DNA of 64,000 nucleotides from Motiliproteus sp965230185. GTDB taxonomy: Bacteria > Pseudomonadota > Gammaproteobacteria > Pseudomonadales > Balneatricaceae. Within the stretch, counting starts at the first letter, position 1; each line of letters opens with the position of its first letter. The notes below the pieces were generated by a model. That model did no database searches. It saw only the letters and a program-made list of their open reading frames with translations, and was not told where the DNA came from. Shown piece by piece: positions 25,334-34,552 of the stretch. Made by a program: the position numbers and the translations under genes. Where the stretch lies: positions 5,580,001 to 5,644,000 of the forward strand of contig OZ245995.1 in the NCBI GenBank assembly GCA_965230185.1, read 5' to 3'.

Positions 25334-26257
25334 CTACCAGTCCAGACAGTCGCGATCCGGATGCTCCGCCAGCTCCGCCATCAGCCACTGGCAGAAGGCG
25401 TTGACCTTGGGAGTAATCGGCCGGTTGGGCAGCACCAGATACTGACCGCCCTCCGCATCCATGGTGTGGGGATGGGCCTGCTGCACCAGCCCCTGCTCCA
25501 GCGCGCCACGGAGGTTGGAGGAGAGTCCCAGCAGCAGGCCAACCCCGGCGATGGCCATATCCAGGGCCATGGAGGTGTTGTCGCTCTCGAACAGGGGGGC
25601 GGGCTGAAACTCCGGATCGCCCAGTTCCGAGAACCAGCTGTGCCAGCCCTCCCGGTAGCCCAGGGTGGTGAGCAGCGGCAGGGTTTTTAACTGTTCGGGA
25701 TCATTGATCTGCGGATGGGCATCGATAAAGTCGGGGCTGGCTACCACTATCCAGCGCTCCCGGACGATGCGCTGTACCTTAAGGCCGGCATATTCGCCGT
25801 AGCCGTGGCAGATCTCCAGGTCCGCCTCTTCGAGCGCCTGGCCCGAGGGCCAGACCGAAGTCAGCAGGCGCAGCCGATAGGCCGGGTACTGGCGGAAAAA
25901 CCGGGGCAGCCGGGCCATCAGCCAGCGCTGGGCGAAGGAGGTACCGCATTTGACCCGGACGGTGGGCCGGTAATCGGTGACAAAGAGCTCGTTGGTACTG
26001 GCCAGGACATTACCGAAGGCTTCGGTCAGCACCGGCAGATAAGCACGGGCGGTATCGGTCAGTTCCATGCGCCGGCCCCGACGGACAAACAGCGGCGTGT
26101 CCAGGTACTCCTCCAGCAGCTTGATCTGCTGACTGACCGCCCCCTGAGTGACATGCAACTCCCGGGCGGCCCGGGTCAGATTCTGCAACCGGGCGGCGGC
26201 TTCGAAGGCTCGCAGGGCATTGAGCGGCGGCAGGGTTTTATTGGGCCGGTGCAGCAT
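25334..26257 (-). CDS. LysR-family regulator beside peptide transporter
   Basis: 307-residue LysR regulator of the GcvA subgroup. Helix-turn-helix at about residues 12-60 (LRAFEAAARLQNLTRAAREL, HVTQGAVSQQIKLLEEYLDT). The effector domain includes LLTSVWPSG and ESDNTSMALDMAIAGVGLLL. It is divergent from the ABC transporter operon starting at 26798, with 540 bp of AT-rich control DNA between, and so most likely regulates that operon. Effector unknown. Confidence 0.9.
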   Translation of the reverse strand: MLHRPNKTLPPLNALRAFEAAARLQNLTRAARELHVTQGAVSQQIKLLEEYLDTPLFVRRGRRMELTDTARAYLPVLTEAFGNVLASTNELFVTDYRPTVRVKCGTSFAQRWLMARLPRFFRQYPAYRLRLLTSVWPSGQALEEADLEICHGYGEYAGLKVQRIVRERWIVVASPDFIDAHPQINDPEQLKTLPLLTTLGYREGWHSWFSELGDPEFQPAPLFESDNTSMALDMAIAGVGLLLGLSSNLRGALEQGLVQQAHPHTMDAEGGQYLVLPNRPITPKVNAFCQWLMAELAEHPDRDCLDW

Positions 26258-26324
26258 TGAAATCTCCGGTAACAGGACTGACTGAGCTTTGAAGCAACAT
26301 CAGAAAATATTAGCTTTTCTATGG

Positions 26325-26340
26325 CTTGTTTCATGTGAAA
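26325..26340. promoter_or_regulatory. parS-like 16-mer
   Basis: TGTTTCATGTGAAACG matches the bacterial parS consensus TGTTTCACGTGAAACA at 14 of 16 positions, differing in one central base and the last base. It lies between the LysR gene and the ABC operon. Chance occurrence in a window this size is low but not negligible. It may instead be the operator of the neighbouring LysR protein. Confidence 0.35.
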
Positions 26341-26636
26341 CGCTCATTCCGTTGAATAATCGCTACTATTTACGGCCAAAAGCGACCAATTAAAACGGAT
26401 TATTATGACAGTTATACGATTATCGGGAAGTTCAGGACAAGGCTTTTAATTAGAATTTCTAAACATTGATCGCGGAAATTCTGCATTTTTTCTGCTCGAT
26501 TTTTTTGCCATGATGGTCTGGCAGCGTTTCTGAATGCGCTGCGCTGACAATAATAAAACAGAGAAAACTCTATGCTGCTCTGCCTCAATCCGTCTCTTCA
26601 CCGGGCGGTCTCTCTGCGCTTACCTCTCTCTGTTCT

Positions 26637-26663
26637 GCCGGCGGCTCTTCGGAGCCTGCCGGC
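26637..26663 (+). promoter_or_regulatory. UUCG-capped hairpin in the leader of the peptide ABC operon
   Basis: The stretch GGCTC-TTCG-GAGCC, with outer arms GCCGGC and GCCGGC (one bulged T), forms a strong hairpin about 135 bp before the first operon gene. A pyrimidine-rich tail CTCTTTCTGTTTC follows, so it may be an attenuator or weak terminator. The rest of the 26258-26797 gap is AT-rich control DNA without a supported gene. Confidence 0.4.
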
Positions 26664-26797
26664 TGTCAGCACTCTTTCTGTTTCGATCACACCCCGGTCG
26701 CCTGATCTGTCAGATTGTCGCCCCCTGAAGCACCGACTCAGGGTATGACAGCTCCGGGCGAATCAACCAGCTAAAAAATGGAAACACGAGGTTAAGT

Positions 26798-28387
26798 ATG
26801 TCGGACGAACTGAAGCATCTGAGTAAAGAAGTGGTTACCGGACGTCTGAGCCGCCGGGAGTTTCTCGGCCGCGCCGGCGCCTTGGGGATTGCCCTGCCTT
26901 TCGCCAGTACCCTGCTGAGCGAGAGCGTAATGGCCGCCGGACCACAGAAAGGCGGCCACCTGGTGGCGGGACTGGCGGGCGGCAGCGCCACCGACAGCCT
27001 CGACCCGGCCCTGAACACCTCCAAGGTCCCCTTCAATTTTGTTCGCACCTGGGGCGACACCCTGGTTCAGATTTCACCGACCGACAGCACGGTGATTCCG
27101 ATGCTGGCCGAATCCTTCGAGGCGGAGCCGGGAGCAAAGACCTGGATCTTCAACCTGCGTAAGGGCGTGGAGTTCCACAACGGCAAAGAGATGGACTCTG
27201 ACGACGTGGTGAAAACCCTGCAGCGTCACTCCGGCGAGGACACCAAGTCCGGAGCGCTGGGCATCATGCGCGGTATCGACAATGTTCGCGCCGACGGCAA
27301 ATACCGGGTCATCATCGACCTGAAAGCCGGTAACGCCGACCTGCCCTACCTGATGACCGACTACCATCTGATCATTCAGCCCGGTGGCGGCATCGACCAG
27401 CCTGACGCCGGTATCGGCACCGGCGCCTATAAAGTGGAGGTGGCGGAGCACGGCGTCCGCTACGCCGGTACCCGCTTTGCCAACCACTGGAATCCCGATG
27501 TCGGTCATGCCGACTCGGTGGAGGTGCTGGTCCTTAATGACCAGACCGCCCGGATGTCGGCACTGCGCTCCGGCCGCGTCCATCTTATCAACCTGGTGGA
27601 TCCCAAGACCGCGAAGCTGATGGCGCGTCTGCCCAACGTCAATATCGTCAACACCCCCGGCCGCGGCCATTATCCGTTCCTGATGCACTGTAACAGGAAG
27701 CCTTTCGACAATGCCGATCTGCGGATGGCGATGAAGCTCTGTATCGACCGTGAAGAGATGGTGAAGCGGGTACTGCACGGTTACGGTTCGGTGGGCAATG
27801 ACTTCCCCATCAACGCCGCCTACGGCCTGTTCCCGGAGGATATCGAGCAGCGCAGCTACGATCCTGACAGGGCCGCCCATTACTTTAAGAAGTCCGGCCA
27901 CACCGGTCCGGTGGAGCTGAAAGTCTCTGACGTTGCCTTCCCCGGTGCGTTGGATGCGGCGGTGCTGTATCAGCAGCACGCGGCGAAGGCGGGTATTAAG
28001 ATCAATGTTAAGCGCGAGCCTTCCGACGGCTACTGGTCCAATGTCTGGAACAAAGAGCCCTTCTCCGCCTCCTACACCGGCGGACGCCCGACTCAGGATC
28101 AGCAGTACTCGGTGTTCTACAAGTCCGATGCCGACTGGAACGACACCAAGTGGTTCCGTCCCGAGTTTGACAAGCTGCTGGTACAAGCGCGGGTCGAGCT
28201 GGATCAGCCGAAGCGCAAGGCGCTGTACCGTGAGATGGCGCTGATGCTGCGGGATGACGGCGGCCTGATCGTACCGATGTTCAACGACTACATCGACGGT
28301 ATCTCCGGCAAGGTGCAGGGTTACGTCGAGGATCCGATCGGCGAACTCTCCAACGGCTTCTCCCTGCTGCGCTGCTGGCTGGCCTGA
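26798..28387 (+). CDS. Peptide-type ABC transporter, binding protein with Tat signal
   Basis: 529-residue solute-binding protein of family 5 (dipeptide/oligopeptide/nickel class). The N-terminus carries a twin-arginine signal, SRREFLGRAG at residues 18-27, with a hydrophobic stretch and a cut near VMAAG, so it is exported folded. Family 5 markers include TWIFNLRKGVEFHNGKEMDS and GTGAYKVE. It heads a four-gene operon and its stop overlaps the next start (ATGA). The ligand is unknown; Tat export in this class is known for some cofactor- or opine-type transporters. Confidence 0.93.
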   Translation: MSDELKHLSKEVVTGRLSRREFLGRAGALGIALPFASTLLSESVMAAGPQKGGHLVAGLAGGSATDSLDPALNTSKVPFNFVRTWGDTLVQISPTDSTVIPMLAESFEAEPGAKTWIFNLRKGVEFHNGKEMDSDDVVKTLQRHSGEDTKSGALGIMRGIDNVRADGKYRVIIDLKAGNADLPYLMTDYHLIIQPGGGIDQPDAGIGTGAYKVEVAEHGVRYAGTRFANHWNPDVGHADSVEVLVLNDQTARMSALRSGRVHLINLVDPKTAKLMARLPNVNIVNTPGRGHYPFLMHCNRKPFDNADLRMAMKLCIDREEMVKRVLHGYGSVGNDFPINAAYGLFPEDIEQRSYDPDRAAHYFKKSGHTGPVELKVSDVAFPGALDAAVLYQQHAAKAGIKINVKREPSDGYWSNVWNKEPFSASYTGGRPTQDQQYSVFYKSDADWNDTKWFRPEFDKLLVQARVELDQPKRKALYREMALMLRDDGGLIVPMFNDYIDGISGKVQGYVEDPIGELSNGFSLLRCWLA

Positions 28388-29361
28388 TGATGGCTGCTCT
28401 GATCAGCAATCCGCTGGTGGTGATGGTGGCCAGGCGCGTCGCGCTTGGTCTCCTGCTGCTGGTGGCAATCTCGCTGGTGATCTTCGCCGGCACCGAGATG
28501 CTGCCCGGCGATGTCGCCCAGAGCATTCTCGGCCAGTCCGCCACTCCGGAAGCGGTGGCCAACCTGCGCGCCGAGATGGGCCTGAACCGACCGGCCTATG
28601 AGCGCTACCTGGGCTGGTTCGGCGGGGTACTCAGCGGTGATCTCGGCACCTCTCTGACCAGTGGCCAGGATATCGGCCGGATGATCGCCGAGCGGCTGAG
28701 CAACACCCTGTTTCTGGCCGGCTGGTCAGCACTGGTGGCGGTACCACTGGCGGTGCTGCTGGGGATGATCGCGGTCCATTACCGCAACGGCTTTATCGAT
28801 AAGCTGATCTCGATGACCACCCTGGCGGCAATCTCGTTGCCGGAGTTCTTTATCGGCTATCTGCTGATTATGCTGTTCGCGGTCAATCTCGGCTGGCTAC
28901 CCTCCGATTCGATCATCTACCAGGGCATGTCTTTCGGCGACAAGATTAAGGCGATCGCCCTGCCCTGTGCCACCCTGACCCTGGTGGTGCTGGCCCATAT
29001 GATGCGGATGACCCGGGCAGCGATCCTCAATGTGATGTCCAGCCCCTATGTGGAAACCGCCGAGCTGAAGGGGCTGAGCCCATTTACCATTATCTTCCGC
29101 CACGCCTTTCCCAACGCCATCTCGCCGATCATCACCGTGGTGGTACTGAACATGGCCTACCTGGTGGTGGGTGTCGTGGTGGTGGAGATCATCTTCGTCT
29201 ACCCGGGGATGGGACAGCTGCTGGTGGATCACGTCACCAAACGCGATGTGCCGGTGGTGCAGGCAGCGGGCCTGATCTTCGCAGCAATCTACATCTTCCT
29301 GAACATGTTCGCGGACATTATGGCGATTATCGCCAACCCGCGGTTGCGGCATCCGAGGTAA
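28387..29361 (+). CDS. Peptide-type ABC transporter, first permease (DppB class)
   Basis: 324-residue inner-membrane permease. First transmembrane segment at about residues 12-32 (RRVALGLLLLVAISLVIFAG), with five more after residue 100. The family's conserved N-terminal periplasmic region reads TEMLPGDVAQSILGQSATPE. The EAA loop is AELKGLSPFTIIFRHAFPNA. Its start overlaps the stop of the binding-protein gene and the second permease gene follows within 3 bp. Confidence 0.94.
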   Translation: MMAALISNPLVVMVARRVALGLLLLVAISLVIFAGTEMLPGDVAQSILGQSATPEAVANLRAEMGLNRPAYERYLGWFGGVLSGDLGTSLTSGQDIGRMIAERLSNTLFLAGWSALVAVPLAVLLGMIAVHYRNGFIDKLISMTTLAAISLPEFFIGYLLIMLFAVNLGWLPSDSIIYQGMSFGDKIKAIALPCATLTLVVLAHMMRMTRAAILNVMSSPYVETAELKGLSPFTIIFRHAFPNAISPIITVVVLNMAYLVVGVVVVEIIFVYPGMGQLLVDHVTKRDVPVVQAAGLIFAAIYIFLNMFADIMAIIANPRLRHPR

Positions 29362-29364
29362 GCG

Positions 29365-30300
29365 ATGATAGCTAATAAAGCGATTAAGGACGACCAGCCG
29401 CAGTCCACCGACAACAAGGGTTCCAATCCGCAGTCCGGCCTGATCGGGGTGGTATCGGACGCGTTCGAAAAGCGCAGCATTATGCTGGTCCATCTCAGCT
29501 GGGGCGCCCGGCTGGGGCTGCTGAGTCTGATTATCTTCGCCCTGGCGGCTATCTTCGCCCCCTGGGTGGCCCCCTACGGACCCGACGAGATCGTCGGTGA
29601 AGTCTGGGAGCCAATCTCATCACAGTTCTGGCTCGGCACCGATCAGATCGGCCGGGACCTGCTGACCCGGCTGATCTGGGGCGCCCGCAATACCTTCTTC
29701 GTGGCGGGAGCCGCCACCCTGCTGTCCTTCTTTATGGGCACCTTTCTGGGGTTTCTGGCCGCAGTGTTGGGGGGACGGGTCGATCAGCTGCTGAGCCGGC
29801 TTAACGATCTGATGATGGCGATTCCGACGCTTATTTTTGCGCTGGTGGTGCTGTCGGTACTGCCGGCCAGCATGATCACCCTGATTCTGGTGATGGGGGT
29901 GCTCGATTCCACCCGGGTATTCCGCCTGTCACGGGCGGTGGCGGTGGATATCGCCGTGCTGGATTTTGTCGAGGCGGCACGGCTGCGGGGCGAAAAGACC
30001 CTGTGGATTATCTTCCGGGAAATTCTGCCCAACGCGCTGTCGCCGCTGTTTGCCGAATTCGGTCTGCGGTTTGCCTTCGCGGTGCTGTTCCTCAGCACCC
30101 TGAGCTTCCTGGGGCTGGGTATTCAGCCACCCGATGCGGACTGGGGCAGCATGGTTAAAGAGAACAAGGACGGCATCGTCTTCGGCATCCCCGCGGCGCT
30201 GATTCCAGCGGCCGCCATCGCCATCCTGACCATCAGCATCAACCTGGTGGTGGATTCCATTCTCAGTCGCACCACCAGCCTGAAGGGAGGTCGGGGCTAA
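29365..30300 (+). CDS. Peptide-type ABC transporter, second permease (DppC class)
   Basis: 311-residue permease. A polar N-terminal tail of about 45 residues precedes the first membrane segment (GLLSLIIFALAAIFAPWVAP). The conserved WLGTDQIGRDLLTRLIWGAR block and an EAA loop VEAARLRGEKTLWIIFREIL are present. It pairs with the preceding permease to form the channel and overlaps the ATPase gene by one base. Confidence 0.94.
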   Translation: MIANKAIKDDQPQSTDNKGSNPQSGLIGVVSDAFEKRSIMLVHLSWGARLGLLSLIIFALAAIFAPWVAPYGPDEIVGEVWEPISSQFWLGTDQIGRDLLTRLIWGARNTFFVAGAATLLSFFMGTFLGFLAAVLGGRVDQLLSRLNDLMMAIPTLIFALVVLSVLPASMITLILVMGVLDSTRVFRLSRAVAVDIAVLDFVEAARLRGEKTLWIIFREILPNALSPLFAEFGLRFAFAVLFLSTLSFLGLGIQPPDADWGSMVKENKDGIVFGIPAALIPAAAIAILTISINLVVDSILSRTTSLKGGRG

Positions 30301-31979
30301 TGAGTGAAGTGATCTTTTGCGCCGACCGGCAACAGTCAGGCGACGAACAGCCGCTGCTGGATGTCCGTAACCTGCGGATCGGCGCCAATATCGCCTTTCC
30401 CGGCGAAGAGCGGCACCATATGGTGATCGTCGACGACGTTTCCTTTCAGCTGCAGAAGGGCCATGTGCTGGGGCTGATCGGCGAATCCGGAGCGGGTAAA
30501 TCCACCATAGGCCTGTCCAGTATGGCCTATGGCCGCGGCGGCTGTGAGATCACCGGCGGCCAGGTACTGTTGAACGGCGAGGATATCCTCGATTTCTCCC
30601 GCCAGCAGGTCCGGCAGATTCGCGGCGTGCGGGTGGCCTATGTGGCCCAGTCGGCGGCCGCCGCTTTTAATCCGGCCCATCGGCTCGGCGACCAGGTGAT
30701 CGAATCGGCGCTGGAGCACCGGCTGATGTCCCGCAGCGAAGCCACCACCTTTGCTAACAGTCTGTTTGCCAGCCTGGGACTGCCGGATCCGGAAAACTTC
30801 GGCCGCCGCTATCCCCACCAGGTCTCCGGCGGCCAGTTACAGCGGGCGATGACCGCCATGGCGCTGTGCTCGAAGCCGGATCTGATCGTCTTCGACGAGC
30901 CGACCACGGCGCTGGATGTCACCACCCAGATCGACGTGCTGGCGGCGATTCGCCACGCCATCCACGAGACCCATACCGCAGCCCTCTATATCACCCATGA
31001 CCTGGCGGTGGTGGCCCAGATCTCCGATGAGATCATGGTGCTGAGAAACGGTAAGACCGTGGAGTACGGCACCACCGAACAGATCATCAATAACCCGCAA
31101 CAGGACTACACCCGCAGCCTGGTGGCCAGTCGTTCCGACCAGAAACCGGAACAGCCTGTACCGGACAGCACGCCGCTGCTGGAGGTCAGCCATATCGACG
31201 CCTCCTACGATGGCCACAACCGAATCCTCAGTGATGTGTCGCTGCGACTGCATGCCGGACAGACTCTGGCGATCGTCGGTGAATCCGGCTCCGGTAAGTC
31301 GACCATGGCCCGGGTGATCACCGGCCTGCTGCCGCCCCGCGAAGGAGAGGTCCGCTTTAACGGCGAGCCACTGCCGGCAGCGCTGAAGCAGCGCAACAAG
31401 GATCAGTTGCGACGGTTACAGATGATTTATCAGATGGCGGATGTGGCGATGAATCCTCGCCACACCATCCTGCAGATCATCGGTCGCCCGCTGGAGTTCT
31501 ACTTTGGCCTGAAGGGGCAGGCTAAACGCCGGCGGGTGATCGAACTACTGGAGCAGATCGAGCTGGGCGAAAAGTATATCGACCGTTATCCCGCCGAACT
31601 CTCCGGTGGCCAGAAGCAGCGGATCTGCATTGCCCGGGCGCTGGCGGCGAAGCCGGACCTGATTATCTGCGACGAGGTCACCTCCGCCCTCGATCCGCTG
31701 GTGGCCGAAGAGATCCTGAAGCTGCTGATGCGGCTGCAACAACAGCATCAGGTGGCCTATCTGTTTATCACCCACGATATCGCCACAGTACGGGCCATCT
31801 CCGACAGCATCGCGGTGATGTATCAGGGAGAGCTGGTACGGTTCGGCAGCCGCTCACAGGTGCTGTCACCCCCCTATGACGATTACACCGACCTGCTGCT
31901 CTCCTCGGTTCCGGAGATGGAGCTGGACTGGCTGGACCGGGTACTGAGCAGCCGCCGGATGGAGTCGGCGGGCAACTGA
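30300..31979 (+). CDS. Peptide-type ABC transporter, fused double ATPase
   Basis: 559 residues carrying two ATP-binding domains (DppD-like, then DppF-like), as in GsiA or YejF. Domain 1: Walker A GESGAGKST, signature VSGGQLQRAMTAMA, Walker B IVFDEPTTALD, H-loop YITHDLAVV. Domain 2: Walker A GESGSGKST, signature LSGGQKQRICIARA, Walker B IICDEVTSALD, H-loop FITHDIATV. All catalytic motifs are intact in both halves. Last gene of the operon; a palindrome array follows directly. Confidence 0.95.
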   Translation: MSEVIFCADRQQSGDEQPLLDVRNLRIGANIAFPGEERHHMVIVDDVSFQLQKGHVLGLIGESGAGKSTIGLSSMAYGRGGCEITGGQVLLNGEDILDFSRQQVRQIRGVRVAYVAQSAAAAFNPAHRLGDQVIESALEHRLMSRSEATTFANSLFASLGLPDPENFGRRYPHQVSGGQLQRAMTAMALCSKPDLIVFDEPTTALDVTTQIDVLAAIRHAIHETHTAALYITHDLAVVAQISDEIMVLRNGKTVEYGTTEQIINNPQQDYTRSLVASRSDQKPEQPVPDSTPLLEVSHIDASYDGHNRILSDVSLRLHAGQTLAIVGESGSGKSTMARVITGLLPPREGEVRFNGEPLPAALKQRNKDQLRRLQMIYQMADVAMNPRHTILQIIGRPLEFYFGLKGQAKRRRVIELLEQIELGEKYIDRYPAELSGGQKQRICIARALAAKPDLIICDEVTSALDPLVAEEILKLLMRLQQQHQVAYLFITHDIATVRAISDSIAVMYQGELVRFGSRSQVLSPPYDDYTDLLLSSVPEMELDWLDRVLSSRRMESAGN

Positions 31980-32007
31980 TCTGGCAGCGGATTCGAAACC
32001 GTCAAGC

Positions 32008-32760
32008 GGTCGCGGTCGGAGCCCGCTGCTACCTGGTACAGACAACCCGTAACGGCCCGCGCCGAGGGCGACAGAACGGAAAATCGGAGCCACCAGCCGG
32101 TCGCGGTCGGAGCGGGCTGCTACCGGAGACAGGTAACCCGTAGCAGCCCGCTCCGAGGGCGACAGAACGGAAAATCGGAACTGCCAGCCGGTCGCGGTCA
32201 GAGCCCGCTGCTACCAGTGACAGATAACCCGTAGCAGCCGGTCCGAGGGCGACAGAACGGAAAATCGGAACTGCCGGCCGGTCACGGTCGGAGCCCGCTG
32301 CTACCGGAGCCAGACGACCCGTAGCAGCCCGCTCCGAGGGCGACAGAACGGAAAATCGGAACTGCCGGCTGATCGCGGTCGAAGCCCGCTGCTACCAGAG
32401 ACAGACGACCCGTAGCAGCCCGCGCCGGGGCGACAGAACGGAAAATCGGAACTGCCGGCTGATCGCGGTCGGAGCCCGCTGCTACCAGAGACAGATAACC
32501 CGTAGCAGCCCGCGCCGAGGGCGACTGAACGGAGCAACGAAAACGCCGGCCGGTCGCGGTCGGAGCCCGCTGCTACCAGAAACAGATAACCCGTAGCAGC
32601 CCGCTCCGAGGGCGACTAAACGGAACGACGAAAGCGCCGGCCGGTCGCGGTCGGAGCCCGCTGCTACCAGAAACAGATAACCCGTAGCAGCCCGCCCCGA
32701 GGGCGACAGAACGGTAAAGACGAAACCGCCGGCCGGTCGCGGTCGGAGCCCGCGGCTACG
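32008..32760. repeat. Tandem palindromic repeat array, about 91-bp period, copy 3
   Basis: Largest array: eight full units plus a final half. Forward arms start at 32014, 32105, 32196, 32286, 32377, 32467, 32558, 32649 and 32741 (90-92 bp apart). Arms match those of the other two arrays; the linker here is the GACAGAACGGAAAATCGGAA type, changing gradually along the array. In the second unit the forward arm reads GGAGCGGGCTGC, one of several small lesions. It spans the whole gap between the ATPase gene and the Na/Pi cotransporter gene. Confidence 0.9.
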
Positions 32761-32816
32761 GCCCTGAACAGAACACCCGGAGGTTCGGCAATACAGATGA
32801 AAGGATTACAGCAACA

Positions 32817-34499
32817 ATGGCGATAGGGACCACCGTTCTGATCAACCTGCTCGGCGCCGTGGCGCTGCTGCTGTGGGGACTGCGGATGGTCCGCACCGGT
32901 ATGACCCGGGCCTTCGGTGGCAGGCTGCGCCGTCATCTCGGTCGCAGTCTCTCCAACCGCTTTAAGGCATTTTTCGCCGGAATCGGCATCACCTGCCTGT
33001 TACAGAGCAGTACCGCCACCGCGCTGCTGGCCAGCTCCTTCTCCGGCCAGGGCATGGTAGCCACCGCTCCGGCGCTGGCACTGCTGCTGGGTGCCGATGT
33101 CGGCACCACCCTGGTGGCCCAGGCTCTGTCCTTTGATCTGTCGCTGCTGAATCCAATATTACTTTTTGCCGGCACCTGCCTGTTCCTCAGTGCCCGCAGC
33201 GAACTGCAGAAACACCTGGGCCGTACAGTGATCGGCCTCGGGCTGATGCTGCAGGCTCTGCAACTGATCATCGGCGCTTCAACGCCGATGCGGGAATCGA
33301 CGCTGATCCAGTACCTGCTGGCGTCGCTTGCCAATGAGCCGGTGCTGGCGCTGCTGATCGGTGCGCTGATCAGTCTGCTGGCTCATTCCAGCCTGGCCAC
33401 CGTGCTGCTGGTGGTCTCACTGGCCGCTTCGCAGTCGCTGCCCCTGGATGTCGGCTTCGCGCTTATCCTCGGGGCCAACCTGGGCGGCGCCCTGCCACCG
33501 ATGCTGGCCACCCTGGCATCGGAACCGGCCATTCGACGGCCGCCGCTTGGCAATTTTCTGTTCCGACTGACCGGGGTCGCCCTGCTGTTACCCTGGTTGT
33601 CAGAGATCGGCCTCTGGCTGCCGCAGCTGGAGCCCGAAGCCGGTCGCCAGCTGGTCAATTTCCACCTGCTGTTCAACCTCGGCCTGGCGCTGTTGTTTCT
33701 GCCGCTGGTGCACTGCACGGGCCAGTTGACGCGCTGGTTGCTGCCGGAGCGGGAGGAGGATGAAGTCAGCCTGCGGCCACGCTATCTGGACCGCAGCGAC
33801 CTGGCCAGTCCCAGCCTCGCTCTTTCCCACGCTCTGCGGGAAGTGCTGCGAATGGGCGACCTGCTGGAGATGATGGTGCACCGGAGCTTCGATGCGCTGC
33901 GTCAGCGGGACAGCGCACCGATGGAGAAGATCTGCCAGACCGACGACCTGGTGGATGAGTACCACGAAAAGATCAAACTCTACCTGACCGAACTGAGCCG
34001 TAAATCGCTGGATCAGCAGCAGCGTCAGCGCTGCAGCCAGATCATGACCTTCACCACCAACCTCGAACACGTCGGCGACATTATCGAAACCAGCCTGGCG
34101 GAACTGGTCAGGAAGGCGGTCACTCAGCAGGCCCAGTTCAGCAGTGCCGACACCGGCGCGGTTGAACAGCTGTATGAAGCCACCCAGGCCAATATGAAAC
34201 TGGCCTTCAGCGTACTGATGACCGGCGACCTGGCCGACGCCCGCCAGTTGCTGGAACAGAAAATGGCGATTCGGGAAAACGAGCGCCGGGCCATCGATGC
34301 CCACCAGCGCCGGTTACGGGAACAGGCGGCAGTCAGTCCTGCGGACAGCGCCCTGTTCCTGGACCTGCTGCGGGACCTGAAACGAATCAACTCCCATCTG
34401 GCTTCAGTCGCCTATCCCCTGCTGGACCGGGCCGGCGAGCTGCGATCGAGTCGCCTGCGCAGCCAGGTACCGGCATCGCCGCTGAGCGAGCCGGGCTAG
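32817..34499 (+). CDS. Na+/phosphate cotransporter with PhoU-like tail
   Basis: 560 residues. The N-terminal 300 residues hold two inverted Na/Pi cotransporter repeats with QSSTAT-type motifs (CLLQSSTATALLASSF at about 60-75; AHSSLATVLLVVSLA at about 188-202) and 8-9 membrane segments. The last 200 residues are helical and PhoU-like (SHALREVLRMGDLLEMMV, MTFTTNLEHVGDIIETSLAE). This is the YjbB architecture, whose E. coli member exports phosphate. Followed by a HAD gene, possibly co-transcribed. Confidence 0.92.
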   Translation: MAIGTTVLINLLGAVALLLWGLRMVRTGMTRAFGGRLRRHLGRSLSNRFKAFFAGIGITCLLQSSTATALLASSFSGQGMVATAPALALLLGADVGTTLVAQALSFDLSLLNPILLFAGTCLFLSARSELQKHLGRTVIGLGLMLQALQLIIGASTPMRESTLIQYLLASLANEPVLALLIGALISLLAHSSLATVLLVVSLAASQSLPLDVGFALILGANLGGALPPMLATLASEPAIRRPPLGNFLFRLTGVALLLPWLSEIGLWLPQLEPEAGRQLVNFHLLFNLGLALLFLPLVHCTGQLTRWLLPEREEDEVSLRPRYLDRSDLASPSLALSHALREVLRMGDLLEMMVHRSFDALRQRDSAPMEKICQTDDLVDEYHEKIKLYLTELSRKSLDQQQRQRCSQIMTFTTNLEHVGDIIETSLAELVRKAVTQQAQFSSADTGAVEQLYEATQANMKLAFSVLMTGDLADARQLLEQKMAIRENERRAIDAHQRRLREQAAVSPADSALFLDLLRDLKRINSHLASVAYPLLDRAGELRSSRLRSQVPASPLSEPG

Positions 34500-34552
34500 C
34501 CGCAGAGCTGCGGAGATTTCAATTGTTAAATTCATCGGAACAGAGCGATACC

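Noticed and set aside
22595..32760. CRISPR arrays
   Set aside because: The 91-bp units are long palindromes with near-identical linkers rather than short repeats with unique spacers, and no cas gene is present.
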